A stretch of DNA of 64,000 nt from Lysobacter sp. FW306-1B-D06B. Its GTDB lineage: Bacteria; Pseudomonadota; Gammaproteobacteria; Xanthomonadales; Xanthomonadaceae. The notes under the pieces were generated by a model. It saw only the letters and a list, made by a program, of their open reading frames with translations. It was not told where the DNA came from and made no database searches. Location of the stretch: positions 2,976,001 to 3,040,000 of the forward strand of contig NZ_CP151802.1 in the NCBI RefSeq assembly GCF_038446665.1, given 5' to 3'. Shown here piece after piece: positions 1 to 7,230 of the stretch (positions within the stretch are counted from its first letter, which is position 1; every line of letters begins with the position of its first letter). A program made the position numbers and the translations under genes.

Positions 1-734
1 GTATACCGGATCATCGCCAGGTCGCCATCGGAATTTCCGAACGCAAACACCGGCCGACGCCCGATGTGCAGGGCGATATTGACCACCTTTTCCTCGCGAT
101 CGTCGAAGCTTCCCAACTCCGGAAGCTTCCGCAACGCCATGCCGCCCTCGCCGTCCTCCAGCTTCATCTTCGTGCTGGAACCGACGACCTGCTCCGGCGG
201 AATGCCGTACAGCTGTTCGGCCACGACGCGGACGAACTCGACGCCGCCCCCGGTCACGATGTAGGTCTTGAAGCCGTTGGCGCGCAGGTGGTCGAGCAGC
301 TCGCGCTGCGGCAGGTACGTGTTGCGGATGAACTGGCGCCTCAGCTTCGGGTGCTCGGCCTGCCGCAGCCAGCGCCAGGCATTGGCGTGGAATTCCTCCA
401 CCGTCATGCCGGCGTGCGTGGCGAACGCCGGCTCGAACACGTCCTTCTTCGGCAGCGACGTCAGCGTCTTCAGATCGCCGTCGATCATCGCCTTGAAGGC
501 CGGCTTGTCCAGCAACGCCGGATCCTGCTGCGTCAGCCGCCGCACCTCGGCGAGTGCGAAGAACACCTGCACCTGCAACGGGTACTCGCACCACAGTGTG
601 CCGTCGTTGTCGAACACGGCGATGCGCTCGGCGGGCGGAATGAAATCCGGCCCGCCGTCGCGGGTGGTGCGCGCGACGAAGTCGAGGATCGCCGACTTCG
701 CCGCGCCGTCGTTCCATGAAGGCAGTGGCTCCAT
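1..734 (-). CDS. HAD-superfamily phosphatase (partial, C-terminus beyond window)
   Basis: The gene reads from 734 to the left edge and leaves the window without a stop; 244 residues are visible. Haloacid dehalogenase motif I is DNDGT at residues 42-46 (nucleophile Asp42, acid/base Asp44). The motif II threonine is in TGGG at 161-164, a motif III lysine is plausibly Lys203 or Lys216, and the motif IV acidic pair is in FGNSDGD at 232-238. These predict a Mg-dependent phosphomonoesterase of the HAD superfamily; the substrate cannot be told. No clear signal peptide is seen. The ATG lies 18 bases after the sulfatase stop, so it is probably the last visible gene of a four-gene operon starting near 3492. 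Confidence is high for the family and low for the biological role. Confidence 0.85.
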   Translation of the reverse strand, partial: MEPLPSWNDGAAKSAILDFVARTTRDGGPDFIPPAERIAVFDNDGTLWCEYPLQVQVFFALAEVRRLTQQDPALLDKPAFKAMIDGDLKTLTSLPKKDVFEPAFATHAGMTVEEFHANAWRWLRQAEHPKLRRQFIRNTYLPQRELLDHLRANGFKTYIVTGGGVEFVRVVAEQLYGIPPEQVVGSSTKMKLEDGEGGMALRKLPELGSFDDREEKVVNIALHIGRRPVFAFGNSDGDLAMIRY

Positions 735-752
735 TGCTTCCGGCTCCGTCGC

Positions 753-2399
753 TCAGCTGGACTTGCTGGAGATCTCGCCCATCTTCTGTTTCGCCTGGTC
801 GAGGTTGAAACTGCCCGCCTCCTGCGCGGGCGGGAACTCCTCGAACGTTTCCATGAACTTGGTGGCGGCCGCCATCGCGCCGTAGATCCAGAAGGCGTTG
901 TGGATCATCCAGTCCCAGTACACGTTCGACGTCACGTCCGCGCGCTCGTACGGATCCATGCGAAGGTTGAATATCTTCGGCATCCGCAATGCGGTGAACG
1001 GCTCGGCCCACACCTGCATGGTGCCCCTGCAGCGCTGTTCCATGAACACGATCTTCCAGTTTTGCCAGCGTATGCCGAGGATGTCGCCGTCGTCGCTGAA
1101 GTAGAAGAACCACTTGCGCGGCGACTCGTCGACCTCGCCGGTCAGGTACGGCAGCAGGTTGTAGCCGTCGACGTGGTTCTTGTACTTGCGTCCGTTGACG
1201 GTCGCGCCCTTCTTCAGCCGATCGACGCAGGTCGTGTCGCCCGCCGCCGCCAGCAGGGTCGGCAACCAGTCGTGGTGCTGGATGATCTCGTTGCTCACGA
1301 CACCCGCAGGAATACGCCCCGGCCAGCGAATCAGCTCGGGAATGCGGAAGGCGCCTTCCCAGTTGGTGTTCTTCTCGCTGCGGAACGGCGTCATGCCCGC
1401 GTCCGGCCAGCTGTTCATGTGCGGGCCGTTGTCGGTGGAATAGATGACGATGGTGTCTTCCGCCAGGCCCAGTTCGTCGAGAAGATCCAGCATCTGGCCC
1501 ACGTTCTTGTCGTGGTCGATCATCGTGTCGTGGTATGGCGACTGGTGTTGACCGGCCTGCCCGAGGCTCTCGGGCTTGGTGTGGGTGATGAAGTGCATGT
1601 GCGTGGTGTTGAGCCACACGAAGAACGGCTTGTCGGCCTTGTTCTGCCGGCGGATGAAGTCCGTCGCGGCTTCGACGAACTCGTCGTCGCAGGTCTCCAT
1701 GCGCTTGCGATTCAGCGGGCCGGTGTCCTTGATCTTCTGCTTGCCCACCCTTCCCCAGCGCGGATGCGTGGTCGCATCGTCCTTGTCGGTGGCCCAGCTG
1801 TGGATCACGCCGCGCGGGCCGAACTGCTCGCGATAACGGGGATCCTTCGGATAGCCGTCCATCTCCGGCTCTTCTTCGGCGTTGAGGTGGTAAAGATTGC
1901 CGAAGAACTCGTCGAACCCGTGCAGCGTGGGCAGGAACTTGTTGAGATCGCCCAGGTGGTTCTTGCCGAACTGGCCCGTCGCGTAACCACGATCCTTCAG
2001 AAGCGACGCGATCGTGACCACCGACTCCACCATGCCCTGCGGCGCACCGGGGATGCCCACCTTCGACAGACCCGTGCGATGCACGCTTTGGCCGGTAATG
2101 AACGACGAGCGACCAGCGGTACAGCTCTGCTCACCGTACGAGTCGGTGAAGCGCATGCCCTCGTTGGCGATGCGATCGATGTTGGGCGTGTGGTAGCCCA
2201 TCAACCCGTGCGTGTAGCAGCTCAGGTTGGCGATGCCGATGTCGTCGCCCCAGATCACCAGGATGTTCGGGGGCCGCTTTCCAGCGCCCGGTTTCGCGCC
2301 CTTGGCACCTGCGTTCGCCGGTTGCTTGTCGGTTCTCTCCGACGGCGGGGCGGACTTGGCCACTTTCGCGGGCCGGGCCACCTTCTTCGCCTTTGCCAT
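753..2399 (-). CDS. Arylsulfatase-family hydrolase with basic N-terminal tail
   Basis: 548 residues of the alkaline phosphatase-like sulfatase fold. Asp52 and Asp53 in WGDDIG and the DNG near residue 330 are typical metal ligands. The catalytic signature is CTAGR at 93-97, a C-x-A-x-R form of the formylglycine motif, so Cys93 would be the modified residue. It should hydrolyse a sulfate ester (or another phospho/sulfo ester); the substrate is unknown. The first ~43 residues form a Lys/Ala/Pro-rich, histone H1-like tail instead of a signal peptide, unlike the many exported sulfatases. The start is chosen at the ATG with AAGGAG seven bases upstream; the frame stays open upstream to 3161, but that part overlaps the preceding gene. 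It lies between the DUF202 gene and a HAD phosphatase. Confidence 0.9.
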   Translation of the reverse strand: MAKAKKVARPAKVAKSAPPSERTDKQPANAGAKGAKPGAGKRPPNILVIWGDDIGIANLSCYTHGLMGYHTPNIDRIANEGMRFTDSYGEQSCTAGRSSFITGQSVHRTGLSKVGIPGAPQGMVESVVTIASLLKDRGYATGQFGKNHLGDLNKFLPTLHGFDEFFGNLYHLNAEEEPEMDGYPKDPRYREQFGPRGVIHSWATDKDDATTHPRWGRVGKQKIKDTGPLNRKRMETCDDEFVEAATDFIRRQNKADKPFFVWLNTTHMHFITHTKPESLGQAGQHQSPYHDTMIDHDKNVGQMLDLLDELGLAEDTIVIYSTDNGPHMNSWPDAGMTPFRSEKNTNWEGAFRIPELIRWPGRIPAGVVSNEIIQHHDWLPTLLAAAGDTTCVDRLKKGATVNGRKYKNHVDGYNLLPYLTGEVDESPRKWFFYFSDDGDILGIRWQNWKIVFMEQRCRGTMQVWAEPFTALRMPKIFNLRMDPYERADVTSNVYWDWMIHNAFWIYGAMAAATKFMETFEEFPPAQEAGSFNLDQAKQKMGEISSKSS

Positions 2400-2434
2400 G
2401 ACGCGTCTCCTTGCCTTGCTGGGGGGGATTGGAG

Positions 2435-3073
2435 TCAACCGGCCGCCACGTCGAACACCATGCTCACGATCGCGAAGAGCCCGATCATCAGCAGTGCGAT
2501 GGCCGTCAACAACGTGTAGGAAATCGGATAGGCGCTCTCGCCGTGCACCAGCCCCTCGTGGACCAGGGCGTTGCGCTGCGCGCGAAGGCCGCGCATGAAA
2601 TTGACGTGGTACGCGATGCCCACGATGAGCAGCACCACGCCCAGCGCGACCAGCGCCAAGCCGAAGTTGCTGGGCGCGGCGGTGCTGATCTTCAGCAGCC
2701 CGGCATCGCGCGCCTTGGTGAACACCTGGAAGATCGTGAAACCGAAGCCGATCAGCGACAGCGCGGTGCGGATCACCGACATCAGCGTGCGCTCCGCACT
2801 CATGCGCGTGCGCTGGAACGACATGCCGGTGCGCCGCATCGACATTTCGGTGCGGCCGCTGGACAGGTCGGTGCGGTATTCCGACAGCGAGGTGCGGTGC
2901 TCCGACAGCGCCGTGCGATGCGTCGACAGCTTGGTGCGATGCTGCGAGTACTCCACCGAGGCGAGGTCCGGGGTGGAGATGTCGACGCTCGGGATCGGCG
3001 GCGGCGGCGTTTCCGGCAGACGCGCCGGTCGCACCAGCGGATGATCCTCGGGCGTTCCGGGCGTCTGGCTCAT
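2435..3073 (-). CDS. DUF202-type membrane protein with nine RT..S heptad repeats
   Basis: 212 residues. The C-terminal half matches DUF202 (YidH-like) membrane proteins: an ERT...IRTALSLIGFG-type segment around 94-112, followed by about three hydrophobic helices (roughly 101-125, 138-160, 188-210). What is unusual is the region in front. Arg-Thr pairs recur at residues 46, 53, 60, 67, 74, 81, 88, 95 and 102, each followed three residues later by Ser, so nine heptads run without interruption into the first membrane helix. The ERT..IRT pair found in ordinary family members looks like the last two units of this array. A proline-rich stretch precedes it (~20-30). The ATG has GAGG six bases upstream. 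The gene starts 8 bases after the previous stop, which implies co-transcription. Function is unknown. Confidence 0.85.
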   Translation of the reverse strand: MSQTPGTPEDHPLVRPARLPETPPPPIPSVDISTPDLASVEYSQHRTKLSTHRTALSEHRTSLSEYRTDLSSGRTEMSMRRTGMSFQRTRMSAERTLMSVIRTALSLIGFGFTIFQVFTKARDAGLLKISTAAPSNFGLALVALGVVLLIVGIAYHVNFMRGLRAQRNALVHEGLVHGESAYPISYTLLTAIALLMIGLFAIVSMVFDVAAG

Positions 3074-3081
3074 GCGCGACC

Positions 3082-3492
3082 TCATGCGGTCCGGTGCGAA
3101 CGCGCCCGCCACCAGCGCACGAGCCGGTTGATCGGTCCGCGCAGCAGCAGGTAGGGAACAAAGCACAGCACGATGATGACGTTCACCGCCTCCAGCACGT
3201 GGAAGCTGCCCAGGACGCGGTACTGGTAGATCACTTCCATCACCAGTCCGAGCAGAAGGATGCGGCCGGTGGCCTTGACGCCCTCGTGCAGCGATTCGCT
3301 TCGCGCGGAGGGATCGTTGAGGATCTTCCAGAAGTACGGACGCCGCCCGGTTTTCGCATCCTTGACGCCATCACGGAACGCCATCAGCAGGGCCATGGCC
3401 GGCTGAAGGAAGAATCGGAACGACAGGGGCCCCGTGGTGCGACCGATCAGATCGTTGTAGAAGCGAATCACGTCGTGCATGAAAGCTTCCAA
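3082..3492 (-). CDS. Small predicted inner-membrane protein
   Basis: 136 residues from a TTG start; an ATG start at 3480 would give 132. The TTG is preferred because AGGAGG lies seven bases before it, whereas it is 19 bases before the ATG. The protein has a cytoplasmic-looking N-terminal half and two hydrophobic segments near residues 80-95 and 100-120, then an Arg/Trp-rich tail. I do not recognise the family; it resembles short YqhA/DUF-type membrane proteins only in general character. As the first gene of the minus-strand run with the DUF202 protein, sulfatase and HAD phosphatase, it probably shares their transcript. Confidence 0.7.
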   Translation of the reverse strand: MEAFMHDVIRFYNDLIGRTTGPLSFRFFLQPAMALLMAFRDGVKDAKTGRRPYFWKILNDPSARSESLHEGVKATGRILLLGLVMEVIYQYRVLGSFHVLEAVNVIIVLCFVPYLLLRGPINRLVRWWRARSHRTA

Positions 3493-3753
3493 ACCTGCTC
3501 CTCCTGCATGACGCCATCGGAACTCACCGCGCGATCTCCGGCGCGACGGCGCGGCCCCGGCGCATCGCGGCCGGGCGGAAGGTTTTGCGTACGCCCGTCG
3601 GACTGGCAAACCTCCCCGGAAGGGCGTGCCGATGATCGTGTTCGCGCGGTGAAAGGGTCGTGACGGAACGGTCAACGATGGCGCGTCGTGACGCTGCCGC
3701 GCGCGCCCTCCCCTGTCATCCGGGAAGGACGTGCGCAGCTCGCTGTCGATGCG

Positions 3754-4206
3754 CTACTTCACCACCAGCAGCTTTCCGCGCATCTGCGTGGCGTGGCCGG
3801 GGAACGTGCAGTAGAACGCATAGTCGCCACCGGGCGAGAGACGCGAACCGGCGAAGGAGGTCTTCGCCTGCTGGCCGCCGCCGATCATCGCGGTAGCGGC
3901 GATCACGCGCGTATCGCCCGTCATTACATAGCCCGACGCCGCGCCCGCCTTGAGGCCGTCGCGCGCGATCGCGTCATACAGCACGGTCTGCGAGACGACG
4001 ACGTTATGCCCCATCGCCGTCACGGGCAGCTTGCCCGCATGGGTCAGTTCGAAGGTGATGGTCGGGCACGAGGCCGACACCGTGGCCGTCTTGATGTCGT
4101 ATCGCATCGCGTCGTCGGAGGTGATCTTCACCACACACGCATTGGCGAAGGCATGCGAGGACATTCCGGCCATCAGCAGGCCGGACAGCAGCAGAGCGGA
4201 TTTCAT
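3754..4206 (-). CDS. azu: Azurin-type blue copper protein
   Basis: 150 residues with a cleavable Sec signal peptide (about 1-22, cut near FAN-A). The mature part is a cupredoxin of azurin type. The copper site is visible as His67 in MGHNVV and Cys133, His138 and Met142 in YCTFPGHATQM, matching azurin His46/Cys112/His117/Met121. Cys24 and Cys47 would form the conserved disulfide. Azurins carry single electrons in the periplasm, for example to peroxidases or nitrite reductase. The ATG follows AGGGGA with good spacing. It stands alone: the next gene upstream on this strand starts a separate pair ending at 4311. Confidence 0.93.
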   Translation of the reverse strand: MKSALLLSGLLMAGMSSHAFANACVVKITSDDAMRYDIKTATVSASCPTITFELTHAGKLPVTAMGHNVVVSQTVLYDAIARDGLKAGAASGYVMTGDTRVIAATAMIGGGQQAKTSFAGSRLSPGGDYAFYCTFPGHATQMRGKLLVVK

Positions 4207-4310
4207 TGGGATCCCCTGATCGATGATGGCGCGCAGCACCCCTGCGCGCGGCCGCATGGGCGGCTGCGGGGAAGTCTAGGAAGGCGCCGCGCATGCGCCT
4301 TTGATCACGA

Positions 4311-5096
4311 TCAATCCGCGCTGCGGCGCCGCGTGGAAGCCACGACCTTCTTCGCCGTTACCCGCGTTTTCGCCAGATCCCGCAAGGCGTCCTTGCCGAT
4401 CCATCGCGCGCTTGCGTCATCGCTGGCGGCCAGTCGGCGCGCGAGGGCAAGCGCATCGGCATGGCTGGCCGCGTGGCGGCCGATGGAACGCAAGGCCCAG
4501 CTCACGCCCTTGCGGACGAAATTTCGCTCGTCGCCGGCTTCGCGCTCGACCAGCGCCAGGCCCTTCGCATACTGCGCATCGTCCGCGAGGCGACCGTGCA
4601 GGGCCAGGCTGGCGAGCAGCGCGAACGCGGCGCGCTTCTGGATCTCGTCGCGGCGCGACGACCACTGCTCCACTTTTCGCCACGCGTGCGCGGTGCGATC
4701 GAACAGCGCGAAGCACAGCGTGTCGCATACGGCCCAGTTGTCGAAATCGCGGCACCAGGCATCCATCTGCGCGGCCGTGACACTCGCCGGATCATCGACA
4801 TAGGCCGCGAGCAACCGCGCCTCATACACGCCGGCGTCCCACAAGGCGCAGGCCAACGCGTGATCGCGGCCCAGCTCCTTGGCGAGCGACTGAATGTCCT
4901 TCATCGCCACGCCCAGCGCGTTCTCGTTTGGAATCGCGTAACGCGCCAAGCCGTCGCGCGTCTTCTTCGATGCATGCTCGCGCAACCATCGCAATGCGTT
5001 ATCGGCGCGAACCTGGGGCGATTCGGCCGCGTCCTGCGCGCGGCGTCGGCGCGTGGGCGCGGTTGCGGAAGCAGCGGTCTGGGTGCGTGCAGGCAT
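4311..5096 (-). CDS. DNA alkylation repair enzyme, AlkD-like HEAT-repeat protein
   Basis: 261 residues. After a basic, low-complexity N-terminus (1-35) the rest is helical repeats typical of the AlkD/DUF1061 family: the conserved block with WDAG.YEARLLAAY, a W-C-x-D-F-D-N-W-A-V-C-D motif near residue 115, and RKGVSWALRSIGRH near 205. In the family these HEAT-like repeats cradle DNA and remove bulky or positively charged alkylated bases. The conserved Trp and Asp of the DNW and WDAG motifs are present. The ATG at 5096 was chosen because the upstream VOC gene stops at 5105, leaving 8 bases; the two genes are probably one operon. The open frame to 5174 is an overlap artefact. Confidence 0.85.
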   Translation of the reverse strand: MPARTQTAASATAPTRRRRAQDAAESPQVRADNALRWLREHASKKTRDGLARYAIPNENALGVAMKDIQSLAKELGRDHALACALWDAGVYEARLLAAYVDDPASVTAAQMDAWCRDFDNWAVCDTLCFALFDRTAHAWRKVEQWSSRRDEIQKRAAFALLASLALHGRLADDAQYAKGLALVEREAGDERNFVRKGVSWALRSIGRHAASHADALALARRLAASDDASARWIGKDALRDLAKTRVTAKKVVASTRRRSAD

Positions 5097-5104
5097 CGGC
5101 CGGC

Positions 5105-5473
5105 TCACTTCGGCTTGAGCTGGTGCAGCAGCAGCGCATTGCCCTCGCTGTCCGCGCACACCGCCATGCGGCATACCGGCGTGTCGATGATGTCGGTGCG
5201 GAACGCCACGCCCTTGCCCTTGAGATCGGCGATGAGCGCGTCCAGGTCGTCCACCTCGAACGCCACCGTGCCGCCCGCCGCTTCACTGGGCTTGGACTGG
5301 GTGGCGTTGGTGAGCGCCAGACAGCCGCCGCCGGGTAGGTCGTACTCGATCCAATACTGACCGCCCTGCTCGCCCAGCGAGCCATGCTTGAGTCCGAGCG
5401 TCTGCTCGTAGAACGCCCGGGCGCGAGCCACGTCGGTCACCGGGTACATCGTGAAGGCGATCTTCTTCAGCAT
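5105..5473 (-). CDS. VOC-fold (glyoxalase/bleomycin-resistance) protein
   Basis: 122 residues of the vicinal-oxygen-chelate superfamily. Two beta-alpha-beta-beta-beta modules are seen: N-terminal FTMYPVTDVARARAFYEQTL (~8-27) and a second module with FEVDDLDALIADLKGKG (~75-91), ending in DSEGNALLLHQ. Gln or Glu replaces some canonical metal ligands, so catalysis is not certain; many such proteins are lyases, dioxygenase relatives or binding proteins. AAAGGA precedes the ATG at 5473. It lies 8 bases before the AlkD-like gene and probably leads that operon. The substrate cannot be inferred. Confidence 0.85.
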   Translation of the reverse strand: MLKKIAFTMYPVTDVARARAFYEQTLGLKHGSLGEQGGQYWIEYDLPGGGCLALTNATQSKPSEAAGGTVAFEVDDLDALIADLKGKGVAFRTDIIDTPVCRMAVCADSEGNALLLHQLKPK

Positions 5474-5677
5474 GGCCAGTTCCTTTCGGCAACGGTGCGG
5501 TGTTGCTGTATCGGGCGAGCGACCTCTCGCGTCAAGGGTCGCACCGCACCTTCCGACCGACGGCCGGGCGTGCGACGGGCCGTGTCGATTTCAAAGCCGC
5601 TGCTTCGTCACTCACCTACTGGCCGCGATGATGGCGGACAACCTTTCAACCTTCCCGCCTGAACAGGAGATACCCGC

Positions 5678-6172
5678 ATGTCCCGTTTCCAGCGCATCAC
5701 GCCCTTCCTGTGGTTCGACGACCAGGCCGAAGCGGCCGTGAAGCAGTATCTCGCCATCTTCCCGCACTCACGCGTGATCGAAGAGATGCGCTACGACGCC
5801 GAAAGCGCGCGCGTGTCGGGCCGTCCCGAGGGCTCGGTGATGGTGATCGATTTCGAACTCGACGGCTCGCGCCTGAGCGCGCTCAACGGCGGTCCGCATT
5901 TCCGGTTCAACGAGGCCGTCTCGCTGGTCGTCAACTGCAAGGACCAGGCGGAGGTGGACCATTACTGGGAGCGCCTTGGCGACGGCGGCGATCCGGCCGC
6001 GCAGCAGTGCGGTTGGCTCAAGGACCGTTACGGCGTGTCGTGGCAGGTGGTGCCGGAGGAAATGAACGCGCTGCTCAAGGACCCCGACCCGGTGAAGGCG
6101 CACAAGGCGATGACGGCGATGCTGAAAATGAAGAAGCTCGACGTGGACGCCATGCGTGCGGCGATGCGCTGA
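5678..6172 (+). CDS. PhnB-like VOC-fold protein
   Basis: 164 residues. The opening RITPFLWFDDQAEAAVKQYL and the later GWLKDRYGVSWQVVPEEM are characteristic of the PhnB/YjdN-type VOC family, which is often mislabelled as 3-demethylubiquinone methyltransferase. These are small dimeric proteins of mostly unknown substrate. AGGAGATACCCGC sits directly before the ATG. It is a single gene diverging from the VOC-AlkD pair; the gap of about 200 bases shows no obvious repeat. Confidence is high for the fold and low for the role. Confidence 0.88.
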   Translation: MSRFQRITPFLWFDDQAEAAVKQYLAIFPHSRVIEEMRYDAESARVSGRPEGSVMVIDFELDGSRLSALNGGPHFRFNEAVSLVVNCKDQAEVDHYWERLGDGGDPAAQQCGWLKDRYGVSWQVVPEEMNALLKDPDPVKAHKAMTAMLKMKKLDVDAMRAAMR

Positions 6173-6193
6173 CGCAACGCCCTCCGGCCGACC

Positions 6194-6682
6194 TCAGCCG
6201 CGCCGGAGCGCGCGCCGCGCGAACAGCACGCAGATCACGCCGAACAGCATGTGCGCCAGGACGCTGTAGGCAATCCAGTCCGGGTGCGCGAACGAAGGCG
6301 AGCGCCCCACGCGCGACAGGGGCATCACCACGAAGTTCATCACCACGTACAGCACGACGCCGTACGCGATGCCCAGCAGGATCGGCCGCGCGAGCAACTT
6401 GGGATTCCGGCGCGCGACGAGCGTGTAGATCAGCACGAAGACCGTCGCCATCAGCACATGCAGCACGGCGCCCAGCGTCGCGGAGCGCAAACCGCCATCG
6501 AAACTCGCCTGCCCCAGCACGCCCACCGCGATGGTCTGGAAGACGCGCTCCAGCCCGGCCGCATCCCACGAGAACCACAGCGTGGTGGCGAAGATGAAGT
6601 CACCCAATGCGACGAGGAGCCCGCCGAGGAGGACCGCGCCCCAGGCGATCGGCTGCGCTGCATACGTGCGGATCGAGGCCAT
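6194..6682 (-). CDS. Predicted four-helix inner-membrane protein
   Basis: 162 residues with four strongly hydrophobic segments (about 15-40, 60-82, 98-118, 135-155) separated by short polar loops. The third loop region holds VMPLSRVGRSPSFAHPDW. It resembles YagU/DUF1440-like integral membrane proteins in length and layout, but I cannot name a family with certainty. The start is the ATG preceded by GGGAGGG; the frame continues upstream but without a ribosome binding site. It converges on the PhnB-like gene and diverges from the BlaI gene, with a palindromic region between that could affect both. Confidence 0.75.
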   Translation of the reverse strand: MASIRTYAAQPIAWGAVLLGGLLVALGDFIFATTLWFSWDAAGLERVFQTIAVGVLGQASFDGGLRSATLGAVLHVLMATVFVLIYTLVARRNPKLLARPILLGIAYGVVLYVVMNFVVMPLSRVGRSPSFAHPDWIAYSVLAHMLFGVICVLFARRALRRG

Positions 6683-6761
6683 CGCATCCCTCCCGGCGCC
6701 CCCCTGGCGCGGCGCGGTCATCCTAGTCGCTGCACGCGCCGGATACCCATGACTTTCGTCA

Positions 6762-6793
6762 TAGACCAAACGGTCTAGACAAGTCGTTCTAGA
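6762..6793. promoter_or_regulatory. Candidate BlaI-type operator (nested palindromes)
   Basis: TAGACC (6762-6767) and GGTCTA (6772-6777) form a perfect 6-bp inverted repeat around AAAC. GTCTAGAC at 6773-6780 is itself palindromic, and TCTAGA occurs again at 6788-6793, 14 bases downstream of the first. The cluster lies just ahead of the BlaI start and between divergent genes. BlaI/MecI repressors bind short palindromes in their own promoters, so autoregulation is the natural inference. The exact contacts are not known. Confidence 0.55.
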
Positions 6794-6831
6794 TGAGCCA
6801 GCATGCCGTCACGCCCGAACCGACGGATGCC

Positions 6832-7230
6832 ATGAGCCGCAAGCCCGCCAAACCGCCCAAGCCCACTGCCGCGGAACTCGACCTGCTCCGCGTGATCTGG
6901 CGCTTGGGTCCGTCCACGGTGAAGGACGTCCACCAGGCCCGCCTGGCCGAGCGCCCGGACGCCACCTACGCCACGGTGCTTCGCCTGATGCAGGTGATGC
7001 ACGGCAAGGGGCTGCTCACGCGCGACGAAAGCCAGCGCTCGCACGTCTACGCCGCCGCGCATGCGCAGGACGCATTGCAGACCAACCTGCTGAGCGAGCT
7101 GATCCAGAAGGCGTTCTCCGGTTCCGGCAAGGCGCTGGTGATGGCCGCGTTGAGCGAGCACGTCACCGCTCGCGAACGCGAGGAGATCAAGCGCTTCCTC
7201 AAGGACAACCCGGAGCATCGCGATGACTGA
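6832..7230 (+). CDS. BlaI/MecI/CopY-family transcriptional repressor
   Basis: 132 residues from the ATG at 6832. An ATG at 6793 would give 145, but it overlaps the last operator-like TCTAGA and has no ribosome binding site. The winged-helix domain is typical: TAAELDLLRVIWRLGPSTVKDV, then the recognition-helix region YATVLRLMQVMHGKGLL (about residues 42-58), followed by the helical dimerisation tail. The family represses its own promoter until the partner membrane protease cleaves it. The stop codon overlaps the M56 protease start (ATG at 7223), so the two are translationally coupled. The inducer is unknown; a beta-lactam link should not be assumed. Confidence 0.9.
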   Translation: MSRKPAKPPKPTAAELDLLRVIWRLGPSTVKDVHQARLAERPDATYATVLRLMQVMHGKGLLTRDESQRSHVYAAAHAQDALQTNLLSELIQKAFSGSGKALVMAALSEHVTAREREEIKRFLKDNPEHRDD

